NCBI GenBank assembly: GCA_943737045.1
Contig: CALSFV010000051.1
Coordinates: 682,001-746,000 of the forward strand
Direction of reading: 5' to 3'
Source: Parapristionchus giblindavisi
Taxonomy: Eukaryota; Nematoda; Chromadorea; Rhabditida; Diplogasteridae
DNA: 64,000 nucleotides
The notes beneath the pieces were generated by a model. The model was not told where the DNA came from, did not search any database, and was given only the letters and a program-made list of their open reading frames with translations. Below are positions 39,297 through 47,000 of this stretch, one piece after another (the stretch's first letter is position 1; each line of letters starts with the position of its first letter). A program made the position numbers and the translations under genes.

Positions 39297-41045
39297 TTTT
39301 AAATGAATTATGTGCTACCTTCTCCTCAAAGTAGTTGGGATCCAGACTCATATCACGATATTCGACGACAATGTCGACGTGATTGAAGATGTAGTACGAA
39401 TCGGGCTGCGAGAACTTCGACTGCAAATAAAAACATGATTATTATTATTTATTATTATTTAAGCAGTTTTATTATTAAGACAGATAGTTATAGAATCGTA
39501 CATAGACAACCATCGCCCAGACATACCAAATCGGTGTACATTATAGTCATTTGTGGGCACGACGTCAAACCTCTTTGGTAGGCACTAGGGTGGCGAGAAT
39601 GGCTCTTGACTCACCGTTCCCACTGGCACTTTCTTGCGGTTTACCGAGAGAGGCGCATTTACGACCTCTCTCTCGTTGACTCACTAATAATAAGGCCAAG
39701 AGATTGCGGTCGAATCAAAAAATGATTCCTTCGTGACTCTTTTGCATTTTAGCGGATGTATAAGTGATCAAAATATGCAAATCTGAATATTTTTGTAATC
39801 TACATGCCAAGGGCTATTGAAAGAGCATTCATTTGCCTGGCAAAAAACATTTCAAAATTTCGTCGATTTCTCATGTTATTATGTTATTATTCTTATAATT
39901 ATTGTTATGCATATCCATAAATATCTTTATGATGAATTCTATCACTTGTCCCCCTGTATCTCTCAATCTATCACTCCCTCTCTCTCCCTCCATGACCCTA
40001 AAGACGGAAGGCGGCATCTATAAAGAGTGTTAGGGACACAGTCTTTAGGAACGCTTATTGATCTCTTATGATCAAAATAGGGCGGAGTTGATTAACACGT
40101 AAGAGGCTAGTTGTTGGCGTCTCGATTAGTTAACTATCCCGCACCCCCATGGCTACGCTACCGATGCGAGTGAATTCAATGAGCTCTGTTCCGATGACGA
40201 CGAGGAAGAACTTTAAATGTTTGAAAGTATTTTATGTACATATTATATCATTTTAACATAATTCTCATCCCAATTCCTAAAAGTAAAAAATGTAAAGGAA
40301 TTATGGTACATGAGAAATCGACGAAATTTTAAAATGTTCTTTGACAGGCGAATTTATGCTCTTTCAATAGCCCATGTCATGTAGATTACAAAAATATTCA
40401 GATTTGCATATTTTGACCACCTACATCCGCTAAAATGCAAAAGAGTCACGACAGAATCATACATTTTCGGTGCCCTCACCGAATTATTTTTATATAGTGG
40501 GTCAATTTAGAAAACTCGTTATGTTTTGCTTAAATTGTAATCTTTCACATAAAAAATGAGCTTTATATAGTGGGTCCACCCTAATAATGATCCGTATATA
40601 GTGGGTCAATCCTCACACTGTGAGGGTATGAAAATGTATGGACAGAATCATTTTTTTGATTCGACCGTGACCTCTAAGCAAGGCAGCCAGGGGGAATGGG
40701 TGAGTGGCTAGAGAAATGACTCACCAATTAGAGAGAGAGATAATAGTGAGTCAAGAGTTATTCTCGCCACCCTAGTAGGCACAGCTCTATCGATATATAT
40801 TATAGTATTCTAATACTATATTCGGCCAATTTTCAGGGTCGACCCACTATATAAAGCTCATTTTTATATACAAGATTACAATTTAAGCGAAAAATAACGA
40901 TTTTTCTAAAACGACCCACTATATAAAAATAATTCGGTGAGGGCACCGAAAATATATGGATATCTTTTCTAGGCAACCACACTCTCAGATTTGCACGCTC
41001 ACATACGTCTTGGCAGATGTTTGTCATACTTTAAAAAATAAATAA

Positions 41046-41090
<45 letters not shown>

Positions 41091-43071
41091 ACTTACGTCA
41101 AGTACGCACGCGTCACGCGGACGTCCGTCTGGCCCGACGTAACAGCCCATAGGGAAACCAGTTGTGCAAACCTATAATTACATATACTCACCATTGAAGG
41201 AATCATTATTATTGTACGCATAAAATGTACTTGCATAATTGCATTGCTACTGCTGCTAAATAGAGGAAGTACTATCGATTAACTCCCCACTCTTTCCTCC
41301 TTTCCTTCCTCGCTCTCTCTGATCTACCTACTCTCTCACCGGTGCTCTCTCTCTAAACATAGAAATTCATTGTGGCAGTGGTTGGTTACTCTCGTATAAA
41401 CATGTATTTTATACGTTCAATATTATGATTATTATTATTAACATTATTATTATTATTATTAACATTATTATTATTATTATGATTATTATTATTATTAACA
41501 TTATCATTATCATTATTAATATTATTATTAAAATACCATCATATTTTGCTGATTGACGAAGCAGAACGTGACGGGCATGTTGTCGATAATCCTGAATAAT
41601 CCATATTGCATCGTATTGAATCCATAATACTCAAAAAATGATAGGGGCAACAGAGTATTCAGTTCCACTTCCTGATACCCCTTTACTCATTCTTCAATCA
41701 TCAAGTTTTAAAATGTTATTATTATATTACTATTAGTCTATTTTGGCAGCCACGTGATACGTTCAAAATCTGGACCGTTTTTTTCTTTTCCCCCCAATTT
41801 TTTTCCGGGTTTCAATCATATAATATATTTGTAGATCCACCCGATTTGCCAATATCATTTCTGTTCTATGTCTTGGAATCAGCTAAATAACAATATTATA
41901 ATATGTCCCTCACCGATGATGGGCCACAATAATTGAGCCACGTGACACATTAAAAATCTGGACAGCCGCCCCCCCCCCTTTTCAGGTTTCAATCATATAT
42001 CAAAAGTGTAATTAAATCGGAGGACATGATCACTCTGGCAAAATGTGCACATTCGTATACAATTGTCTCACCAATGATGCTGATAGTTCAGCTTCATTCC
42101 CTTCTGCAGCAATCGCAGCTTGGAGTTCTCATCGGACGATCCAGCGTACGAACGAGTGCACACCGCGGCGCACTTCTGCTCCTCGAGGAACGAAATCTGC
42201 AATCAATATCATATTATATGTTTGTTTGTTCAATAGACTGATCCAATCGTTTTATCGTATATGGTGCACACGGCCTGCCTCTAGTACAGGGAGGAATGAT
42301 ACGTGGATAGCAAACATTGCAAGCATACATTTTCATATCCCCATAATACGAGGGTCAACCCACTATATAATGGTCGTTTTATGAGAAAGGTTACAATTTA
42401 AGCGAAAATAGAAAACAAATTCTGTGAGGGCGTCGAAAATGTATGATTGTAACGCGTACCAGATAACCAAAGGCTAACCTTGTACGGGGACGGGCGAATT
42501 CTCTCACCAAAGAGAACTTGACCAAGATTCTCCACAGGAGACTCGTCTTCGGAACCGATGCAGAAGTCAAAGCTGAATTCAATATTACTGATTTGCATAC
42601 TATTAATATTAGATTCCGCCCGATAAAATTCAACGGTCGCTTTTCTACGATCTAGGCTGCTATCATCATCTATGAAAGCTTTAATAATCTCGACCGAATA
42701 AAAGATATAGTCTCTTAGACCATTTATACAAACGTGTATAATCGCAGGTTATGGAAAAAAAGTATTGACAAATTTGTTCACTCGCCATGCTAAGTCGATA
42801 ATAGGCTAGAGATGCTACTAGCGAAACCCACTATTACCTGTGGTATTCGAAGGGGATTACACTTTGATCGGAATCGAGACGGTTGACAAACATAGTGACA
42901 TTGCTCTAAATAAGCGAGTTATGTAAATTTGAATTAAACGAACGAAATCGATACCGGACACGAAGCCTTAGCATTCTGCTTTTCGCAAAAATTGACTGGA
43001 GCAAGACCTGGCAGATAAAAAGCGGAGCCAAGACTGGCACAAAGTGCCAGCAGAAGACAAGTCAGATTCAT
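25859..43071 (-). CDS. TM9SF2: TM9 superfamily member 2-like nonaspanin (650 aa)
   Basis: Twenty-two exons in perfect phase (1953 nt): 43071-42955, 42905-42838, 42572-42479, 42196-42072, 41591-41537, 41171-41097, 39420-39319, 39230-39168, 39078-38986, 38723-38604, 37806-37741, 37103-36971, 34904-34824, 34767-34671, 34390-34327, 33966-33871, 33597-33556, 33370-33261, 32926-32815, 26783-26681, 26191-26123 and 25926-25859. A signal peptide precedes [13 protein letters not shown]. Then come [27 protein letters not shown], a lumenal domain, and nine helices with [58 protein letters not shown] and [19 protein letters not shown]. It ends VKVD, the KxD/E motif known to keep these proteins in Golgi/endosomes through COPI. 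Human TM9SF2 is about 660 aa, so the gene is complete. The ATG lies 3 nt after TTCCGTTCAGG, a likely trans-splice acceptor. Most introns are enlarged by transposons. Confidence 0.96.
26328..26592. mobile_element. MITE-K copy (degenerate)
   Basis: GCCTATGAGAAATTTG at the left and AGCTATTCGGCCTATGC at the right. The CATAGGTCGAATAGCT terminus is shared with 48371-48433 and 49579-49719. It is intronic in TM9SF2. Confidence 0.5.
26795..26830. repeat. (AAAT)n microsatellite
   Basis: About nine AAAT units in a TM9SF2 intron, 10 bp from exon 20. A similar tract is at 50523-50553. Confidence 0.9.
28342..29427 (+). CDS. LINE ORF1 protein (361 aa)
   Basis: The frame is open from 28297, but the first ATG is at 28342 ([12 protein letters not shown]). 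An acidic stretch ([12 protein letters not shown]) is followed by a predicted coiled coil ([20 protein letters not shown]) and a low-complexity Pro/Ser/Gln repeat ([18 protein letters not shown]). Next is a compact basic region with [26 protein letters not shown] and [15 protein letters not shown], which could be the RNA-binding part, and finally a Pro/His/Tyr-rich tail. No CCHC zinc knuckle is visible. The position before ORF2 and the coiled-coil/basic layout support an ORF1 nucleic-acid chaperone role. Identity beyond that is inferred. Confidence 0.75.
   Translation: MDHIRSLISPKNANLSGTNKRARTDGKDEEDDDVASTSSTKMVTDLCCLFASLQADLIKERARTDALEQTVADLRKSYDELKSSSMTLSVPHQSITPQSVTPHSVTPQSVPPQSSPPIDNDTIMVDPSVPVNTNPEPNKPADTNPNPNPEDTKDLERSLVIARLPLSTSDDPAQCVFDDYYSVVQISGRLGCPFLPIAVYRMPISSSDASFPRLTKVLCPTRKHKELMLKYAHKIKNDPLYCDIYIRASIADPSQRKPTPPVARRPRPHHRAPNTNRSNSIVSRQSYNRPRLPRNNCFPPTHAHSHPYSQMLPLSQSYHNSNMPLPSAPLYPQHSPFMSHSALYGAPPNLGIPFQPYMSNY
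29496..32210 (+). CDS. LINE ORF2: AP endonuclease plus reverse transcriptase (904 aa)
   Basis: The N-terminal endonuclease has FLYETWLGP (catalytic Glu), [10 protein letters not shown] at about residue 130 and SDHFSIDF at about 205. The reverse transcriptase has [19 protein letters not shown] at about 488, [15 protein letters not shown] at about 555, [14 protein letters not shown] at about 617 and the catalytic YADD at about 648. The C-terminus ([25 protein letters not shown]) matches CR1/jockey-type proteins. The frame starts here at a GTG; it is open further upstream through SNCRSV, overlaps the end of ORF1 and has no ATG, so translation may depend on reinitiation or a non-AUG start. All catalytic motifs are intact, so the protein could be functional. 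Confidence 0.93.
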   Translation: MKNKLPYLSNLLVKNYSIIFLYETWLGPIFPNSLLLNGQDQYYNTFRRDRNQHGGGVAILIHSSINAIQVSQQAIKGSHELIALDLDINGDLIRVVCVYRNPKSNSRQTESLVKTITDLASCPQSTIVTGDFNLPDIDWSNHQLAHCSNATSQLFIDFCTTTKFVQLVREKTHKQGNILDLLLSNQPGLIENLKVGPPFCTSDHFSIDFTISVNHAVPTSVLRCNFKAANYDIINMQLANVDWTGIFSTMNSVDDMYDLFIKILQKSIDTHVPWSKINVNHGILPPHIEHLLQIRFVAWQKSISNSTPCNRSKFETLNKKFRKELIRYQVAIEKRIIESEDKNKFFKYMKRCSNTQKGVEGLTDQNGIAILTDLGKANLLANTFSDVFTIDNGIIPSPPQIINHGNYEEPTFRRHEICALIEKWKKSSCKTPENIDLSFIKRVAVPIAEPLEIIFKSSFDSGTVPSKWKHSIVTPVKKSPPYSNPSNYRPISITSFFCRIFERILSRPIISHCESLEIFPDEQYGFRKNRSRELQMLEVLEHWTAALSSGKTVDVIYFDFAKAFDSVSHPKLICKLSTTGISMKTINWISDYLSNRSFQVRVKDKLSDSHLVSSGVPQGSVLGPLLFLIFTSEIPALVQNNDVVARLYADDIKIYKSFNKDDPPVPLQIAVDKIVRWANDWQLPLASHKCTTLHLGRANPKRNYMIENAILNKKEVVKDLGFAIQKTLTFSDHCRAISIKAKSACHILMRALRTKKPEILLKAFSIYIRPILESASTVFNPYQKKDIKILEKVQNYFTRRVFARCYGYTWENMPGAPERNTKLKLETLEKRRLNIDVRTSLKLLRGKFKISNKKSHYFNTYITRNGINFNNPGSRFQYRHYSFFARAARLLSLPENRIDFSIPD
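33067..33180. mobile_element. Short hairpin element M
   Basis: CTCGGTGGCAGTTTTCAA at the left and TTGAAAACTGCCACCGAG at the right are perfect 18-bp inverted ends of a 114-bp AT-rich element in a TM9SF2 intron. Confidence 0.8.
33414..33500. mobile_element. MITE-A copy
   Basis: ACACCCCGAGCTAATTTGAA ... CAACGAGGGAACGTTGCCAG; the right terminus is lost. It lies in the TM9SF2 intron between exons 17 and 18. Confidence 0.7.
33639..33866. mobile_element. Repeat J, copy 1
   Basis: Contains ACTTGAAGTTTACTTGCAAG, TACTGTAATGCATTCGTCAA and inverted CAAGTGGT blocks. The same blocks recur at 34437-34570. The two copies sit in neighbouring introns on either side of TM9SF2 exons 16 and 15. Confidence 0.6.
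33969..34305. repeat. 32-bp minisatellite, about ten copies
   Basis: The unit is AGGTAGATCAATACTAAATC followed by AATCAATATAAT, with three interleaved variants (ATACTAA, ATACCAA, AGACTAA). It begins directly at the acceptor side of TM9SF2 exon 16 and fills the intron between exons 15 and 16. Confidence 0.95.
34437..34570. mobile_element. Repeat J, copy 2
   Basis: TTGCATCAAGTAAACTAC ... TACTGTAATGCACATCGTCA ... CACTTGTAGTTTACTTAAG; homologous to 33639-33866. Confidence 0.6.
34936..35160. mobile_element. MITE-G copy
   Basis: TACATTTTCGAGCACCCAC at the left and GTGGGTGGGGCGAAAATGTA at the right, with internal GGTCAGTTT repeats. It belongs to the CATACATTTTCG family, whose 8-bp target duplication is clear at 40458-40640. 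Confidence 0.65.
35460..36530 (-). pseudogene. Decayed mariner/IS630-family transposase
   Basis: On minus, [20 protein letters not shown] resembles the second helix-turn-helix of mariner transposases. Further on, [20 protein letters not shown] and [18 protein letters not shown] correspond to the catalytic region (family pattern: D..., WPPxSPDLNPxDxxxW). The frame is broken by several shifts and stops and interrupted by the G-rich element at 36187-36378, so it is inactive. No reconstruction was attempted. Confidence 0.8.
36187..36378. mobile_element. G-rich MITE-I, copy 1
   Basis: Ends are CATACATGGGCGGG and GCCCATGTATG. The interior has three ACAGGGGGC blocks about 60-70 bp apart and a final ACAGGTGACACCCCC. 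Other copies are at 50849-51041 and 51251-51460. It is nested in the mariner-like element. Confidence 0.8.
37121..37170. repeat. (ATT/ATC)n microsatellite
   Basis: Imperfect ATT tract with ATC and ACT variants in a TM9SF2 intron, 18 bp from exon 12. Confidence 0.85.
37237..37412. mobile_element. MITE-G copy between 40-bp direct repeats
   Basis: CATACATTTTCGATGCCCTC at the left; ATATAGTGGGTCAATTCCC and GAGGGTATGAAATG at the right. It is flanked by a direct repeat of about 40 bp (GAGAGTGAATGGCTGCCACT at 37207 and a near copy at 37453), which may be an older sequence split by the insertion. Confidence 0.65.
37828..38567. mobile_element. Mutator-like foldback element with 9-bp target duplication
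   Basis: ATTGTTTCT occurs at 37819-37827 and 38568-38576, immediately outside inverted ends GGTGGGCATAC/GTATGCCCACC. The whole 740 bp is two arms in inverse order: CTTTGTAAC, CAGCACATTTGCAAACATAG, ACATTGGAACTGATTATAAG, then an array of TTTGTAACCAGAAA-type 15-18 bp repeats. A 9-bp duplication is typical of Mutator-like elements. It lies 21 nt from the acceptor of TM9SF2 exon 11. No transposase is present. Confidence 0.88.
39267..39296. repeat. (ATT)n microsatellite
   Basis: About nine ATT units in a TM9SF2 intron. Similar tracts are at 41050-41090 and 41425-41535, the latter mixed with AAC and ATC. Confidence 0.9.
39586..40774. mobile_element. Non-autonomous hAT-like element with 8-bp target duplication
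   Basis: GTAGGCAC at 39578-39585 and 40775-40782 flanks inverted ends TAGGGTGGCGAGAATGGCTC and, at the right, the complement of TAGGGTGGCGAGAATAACTC. The arms extend several hundred bp (GTGACTCTTTTGCATTTTAG, CAAATCTGAATATTTTTGTA, GAGAAATCGACGAAATTT). The 8-bp duplication and TAGGG termini indicate hAT. The centre (about 39880-40300) has no transposase motif that I can see. A MITE-G is nested at 40458-40640. It is intronic in TM9SF2. Confidence 0.92.
40458..40640. mobile_element. MITE-G nested in hAT, 8-bp target duplication
   Basis: GACAGAAT at 40450-40457 and 40641-40648 borders exact inverted ends CATACATTTTC/GAAAATGTATG. The opposite arm of the host hAT shows the uninterrupted version of the site, confirming the insertion. 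The interior has TATATAGTGGGTC three times. An 8-bp duplication makes MITE-G hAT-like too. Confidence 0.92.
40808..40970. mobile_element. MITE-G, truncated inverted copy
   Basis: CGACCCACTATATAAAGCTC, ACAATTTAAGCGAAAAATAA, GACCCACTATATAAAA and GTGAGGGCACCGAAAATATA are the family blocks in reverse. The left terminus is missing. Confidence 0.7.
41210..41421. mobile_element. MITE-D copy
   Basis: ATTGTACGCATAAAATGTAC and GTATTTTATACGTTCAATAT ends; the interior is almost identical to 23062-23296. It is intronic in TM9SF2 next to an ATT/AAC microsatellite. Confidence 0.85.
41747..42008. repeat. Pair of direct repeats in TM9SF2 intron
   Basis: GCCACGTGATACGTTC then AAAATCTGGAC at 41751 recurs at 41938 as GCCACGTGACACATT then AAAAATCTGGAC, each followed by a C-run and CGGGTTTCAATCATAT or CAGGTTTCAATCATAT. 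It may be two copies of a short element or one element with repeated ends. Confidence 0.6.
42324..42445. mobile_element. MITE-G copy
   Basis: CATACATTTTCATATCCCC and GGGCGTCGAAAATGTATG ends; flanking ATTGCAAG and ATTGTAAC are a degenerate 8-bp duplication. It is intronic in TM9SF2, 33 bp from exon 3. Confidence 0.8.
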
Positions 43072-43084
43072 AACCCTGAACGGA
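43072..43084 (-). promoter_or_regulatory. Candidate spliced-leader acceptor of TM9SF2
   Basis: On minus, ATTATTCCGTTCAG|GGTT precedes the ATG by four bases. It is a good 3' splice site with no upstream coding exon, as expected for nematode trans-splicing. Confidence 0.55.
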
Positions 43085-44067
43085 ATAATATTATATTTTG
43101 CAAAACAAACACAGTTTGTTGAAGTAAAATATGCTTATCACTGCGATAGTAATCACATCATTCTTGTCAATTTTTAGAGAAATGAGCTTTGTTGCGACAA
43201 AAGAAATTGTGACTACTAGAGCAGTGTAAGTATAATATTACAATTGTAAATAAACAGAAGACATATCATGATTAGAGAAACGCGAGGACGACAATGAATC
43301 AGTGCTGAGCAGTATCAGCCCGCGTACGGGTTGAAAGATGAGTCAGAAGAAGATACAAGGGACAAAAGTTTTACAAAGCTAAAGAAACCGCTTGAAGTGG
43401 GGATAAACAATGAGAACACATGCGATTGAGACAGATTGGAACGTTTTCTGGAACAATTAAGCGTGGATAAATTGGAAAATAACAGAAGCTTTGTACTGAA
43501 AGCGAGAGAAAATAGTGCCACGAAAATTTGGCACCGAGCCAAATTCTGTTGCCACGCTAGCAGTAAACATCGTAAGTTTGGTAAATCTAGAAAATCTTCC
43601 ATATGTGATGTTAATTTTCGTTACATAAATATTTAAATTGCATTTTTTACGACTTTTCTATGAATAATTATATTTATTTAAAGCCGATTTATATGTAGAA
43701 AATGAGTCACATATGTCAGCAATATTTATACGATCATTTCATATATTCGATGGAGAAACGAGAGAAAAAATATGGCAAACACATATAATTATTAAGATTT
43801 ATACAACTACTCGCTACAATGATCGGATGGCAATTTGTTGAGGATAAATAAGGATAATATAATGCAATGATCACTATGTACGAACTGAATGTAACAACCA
43901 AAGGAATCGATCGAATGCATACGATGGACGATTACTGTAATATGCTACGGTAACTGTAATACGAAACGGTTACTGTAATATGCAACGATTACTGCAATAC
44001 GCTACGGTTACTGTAGTACGGTACGGTTACTGTAGGATCTACGTTTATCATTGCATATAGTTTGTGT
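43085..44067. other. Intergenic between TM9SF2 and IDH
   Basis: Promoter side of TM9SF2 and 3' side of IDH. A 66-residue open frame at 43436-43636 has no splice or homology support. A TACTGTAATA-type tandem repeat is at 43929-44037. No gene was found. Confidence 0.5.
43929..44037. repeat. TACTGTAATRC tandem repeat
   Basis: Six degenerate 18-bp units of CGGTTACTGTAATATGCAA just 3' of the IDH stop codon. It is built from the TACTGTA/TACCGTA words that also fill introns in this window. Confidence 0.8.
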
Positions 44068-47000
44068 TTATACTCCATTCATTAGACTCTCCATCTTCTT
44101 ATCGACAGCCTCCAGGTATTCGTGAGTGAGCAGGTACATGCCGGGCTGATTGGCTTTCTGAACAACCAACAATCATTACACTACCCGCAGACAATCATTA
44201 CAGTAGCCTGGATGACAGTCATTACAGTACCCTATGATTTTCATAGAATATAGAACCAAAAACCATAACAGTGTGATATGTTGACAATACTGTGAAGAAT
44301 TTTGAGCAATTCTTATCATACATGTGACAGTATACAAAATATATTTCTAAGTACCGCCGTGTGCTTGACATGCTGTCAATCTGCATTTTGTTAAATACCA
44401 TATACTCAGAAAAATATTCCAATCATTACAGTACCCAGGCTGACAATTCATCGATTTTTCATATAGTAGAGTGATGTGTACCTTCATTCCGTGAATACAG
44501 ATAGCCAGATCCTTGGTCATCTTTCCTTCTTCAATAGTATCCACACAAGCCTTCTCTAGCGTCAATGCGAATCTGAAAATAGGATATCGCTCGGGAAAAC
44601 AGTCCATCCAACTTTTTTGGCAGTTTGCCAACTCACTTCTGTAGTTCCTCGTTATTGTCGAGTTTTCCACGATGATGCAGACCTCTTGACCAGGCGAAGA
44701 TGGATGCTACGGGATTAGTCGAGGTTGGATTGCCCTGAGTAACAAAAATCATATATTTTGAAATACACACTAATGAACCCCATATGAATCCATTTAACGA
44801 TTAAACATTAGGTTATCTCGATGTGGAACGCTTGCACGACTTGGCGTCGGCATTTTTATGGCGAGAGATCCGAGTGGAAAACGAGTTCATTCATCACTGA
44901 TTGATGATCATGGTCTACAGAAATCCTATGGACTAATAAAGTTTTCCACTGGGGACCGCGCATTCTAGAAATTCAATTTCCGGTCGTCGTCGGAAATGTC
45001 TTAGAAACAAGGGAATGATCGCCACTCACATCTCCCGATCGCGAATAGTAGAGGGCATATTAAGTCGAACGCGCTGATTTCAAATTCGTTAAAATATACA
45101 AGGTCGGTAACTCAAAGAAGTTACAGGACGTGTTTGAAACGGGAGGCTGGTTAGCGCAAAACACGACTGGTGGTACCTTCTGATGTTCTCTGTAGTGACG
45201 GGTTACGGTACCATGGGCAGCCTCCGCCTCCACAGTCTTTCCGTCGGGACACATAAGAACAGATGTCATGAGTCCAAGCGAGCCATATCCTATAATATTA
45301 ATAATAATAATTGTTGTGTAGATACCCTATTCCCTATGCATATTGATTAGAATATGTCATCATGTTAATACGTGCACGTGCGCGATCAGACTACTCTCTC
45401 TGATCCGCACACTCTCTCGTCACTCTACCTTTATCTCTAATGCTCTCTCGTGTCTGGCCCCGCCCACTTATGTCTAGAGATATCCTATCAGTCTAGATCA
45501 GTTCTCCCTTGATCCTCGCACGAGATGTGCCCTTCTCTAGTCCTGTATTAACCTGTAATTTCCCTAGTCTGCTAATAAAGCCTAAGTAGTAAACCCTTGT
45601 GCACTCACACTACACAACACGACAACGGGGACGAGCACAATACATAACAACTGGCGACCAGGACTCACCAAGGACAACAATGTCTCTGTCTAAGGTATAC
45701 GAACTATTTTCATTTTGTTTTGTCTCGTTGTGAAGTGTATGCTGCTAGCTTGCTAGTGGTAACTATTGTGAGTGCTACTATGGTGTGGCCTGCTACTATG
45801 GTGTGGCAATCGTGTGATCAGCGCTACTAGGTGTGGCAGAGGCTGATAGCTACTAGGTGTGGCAAATTTGCTTGATCATGCTACTGTGTGTGGCTAGGAC
45901 TGATCACTGCTACAATGTGTGGCTAGCTACTAGGTGTGGCACGTGTCTGATCGAAGTACGCCGAAGGCTCTGCCCAAATTTTGATTTGGTGGTTGCATCC
46001 TTGCGGTGGAAAGTTGATCGAGTAATTTCATCATCTGGTGAAATAAACCAAGACAGTGGCAGATAGTGATGCAGAGATGGTGGAGTGAAATCAGTCTGAA
46101 AGAGACTTAGTAACTCACCAATCGATTGAAATTGTGATTTCGTCATCAATCGAAATACAATCAGTACAATGGCTATAGAGACAGTACGAAAGCTCAAGGA
46201 GCTGATTACATCACAGAAGGAGGTCATTCATTCAATGAATGAGAGGATAACTCTACTACAGATGGTAGTTGAGAGTTTGAGCAGCAGTACGGCTGACTCA
46301 TCAAGAGGAGAGACTCGGATATCGGTCGAGGAAGACACAAGGATACAACCTACAGCAAATGTGGCAAGAATGTTGAGGTGTATGGATGGTAGTGGTGATC
46401 TGAAGGAGATCAAAATGATGCGTGTCGATAAAGGTGATACCAACACTACAGTGTCAATGTGCGTCTGCACAGGAAATCGATTACAAATCGATAAGGGAGC
46501 TAGCATCTCACTCACGTCAGATGAGGTGTGGAAGCAAATCGGATTGCTCGATTGTTCAACGGCCAACTGCATGATAGTCTGCGCCGACAGCTCCAGACCG
46601 GATATCAATGAAATGTTCGCTGAAACTACGAATGGTAGTGAAACAGCATGTGTGAAGATGCTTCAAGAGGTCTTCACGGTCACAATGAAGATGACCAACG
46701 ATGTCGATCATGAAAGGATGGTTGATAGTGTGCTGGCCAAGGCTATGGAAGATAGTCGAGCAGCACAAATGAAGACTATGGAAGTCTCACAGGTCACGAG
46801 TTAGATGGCCAATGATGTCGATCATGTAAGGATGATTGATAGTGTGCTCGCCGAGACGACAGATGAGTCAAGCAACACGTATGAAGACTATGTAAGTCTA
46901 AGAGGTCACGAGTAAGATGACCGATGATACCGATCATGTAAGGATGATCGATGATATGCGTGCCGAGGCTACGAAAGAGTCATGCAGCATAAAGGAAGAC

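Noticed and set aside
40458..40640. Promoter with TATATAGTGGGTC boxes
   Set aside because: The TATA-like words are internal repeats of MITE-G, present in all copies irrespective of genes.
43436..43636. 66-residue basic open frame upstream of TM9SF2
   Set aside because: No splice sites or recognisable domain, and it is within the likely promoter region of the minus-strand gene.
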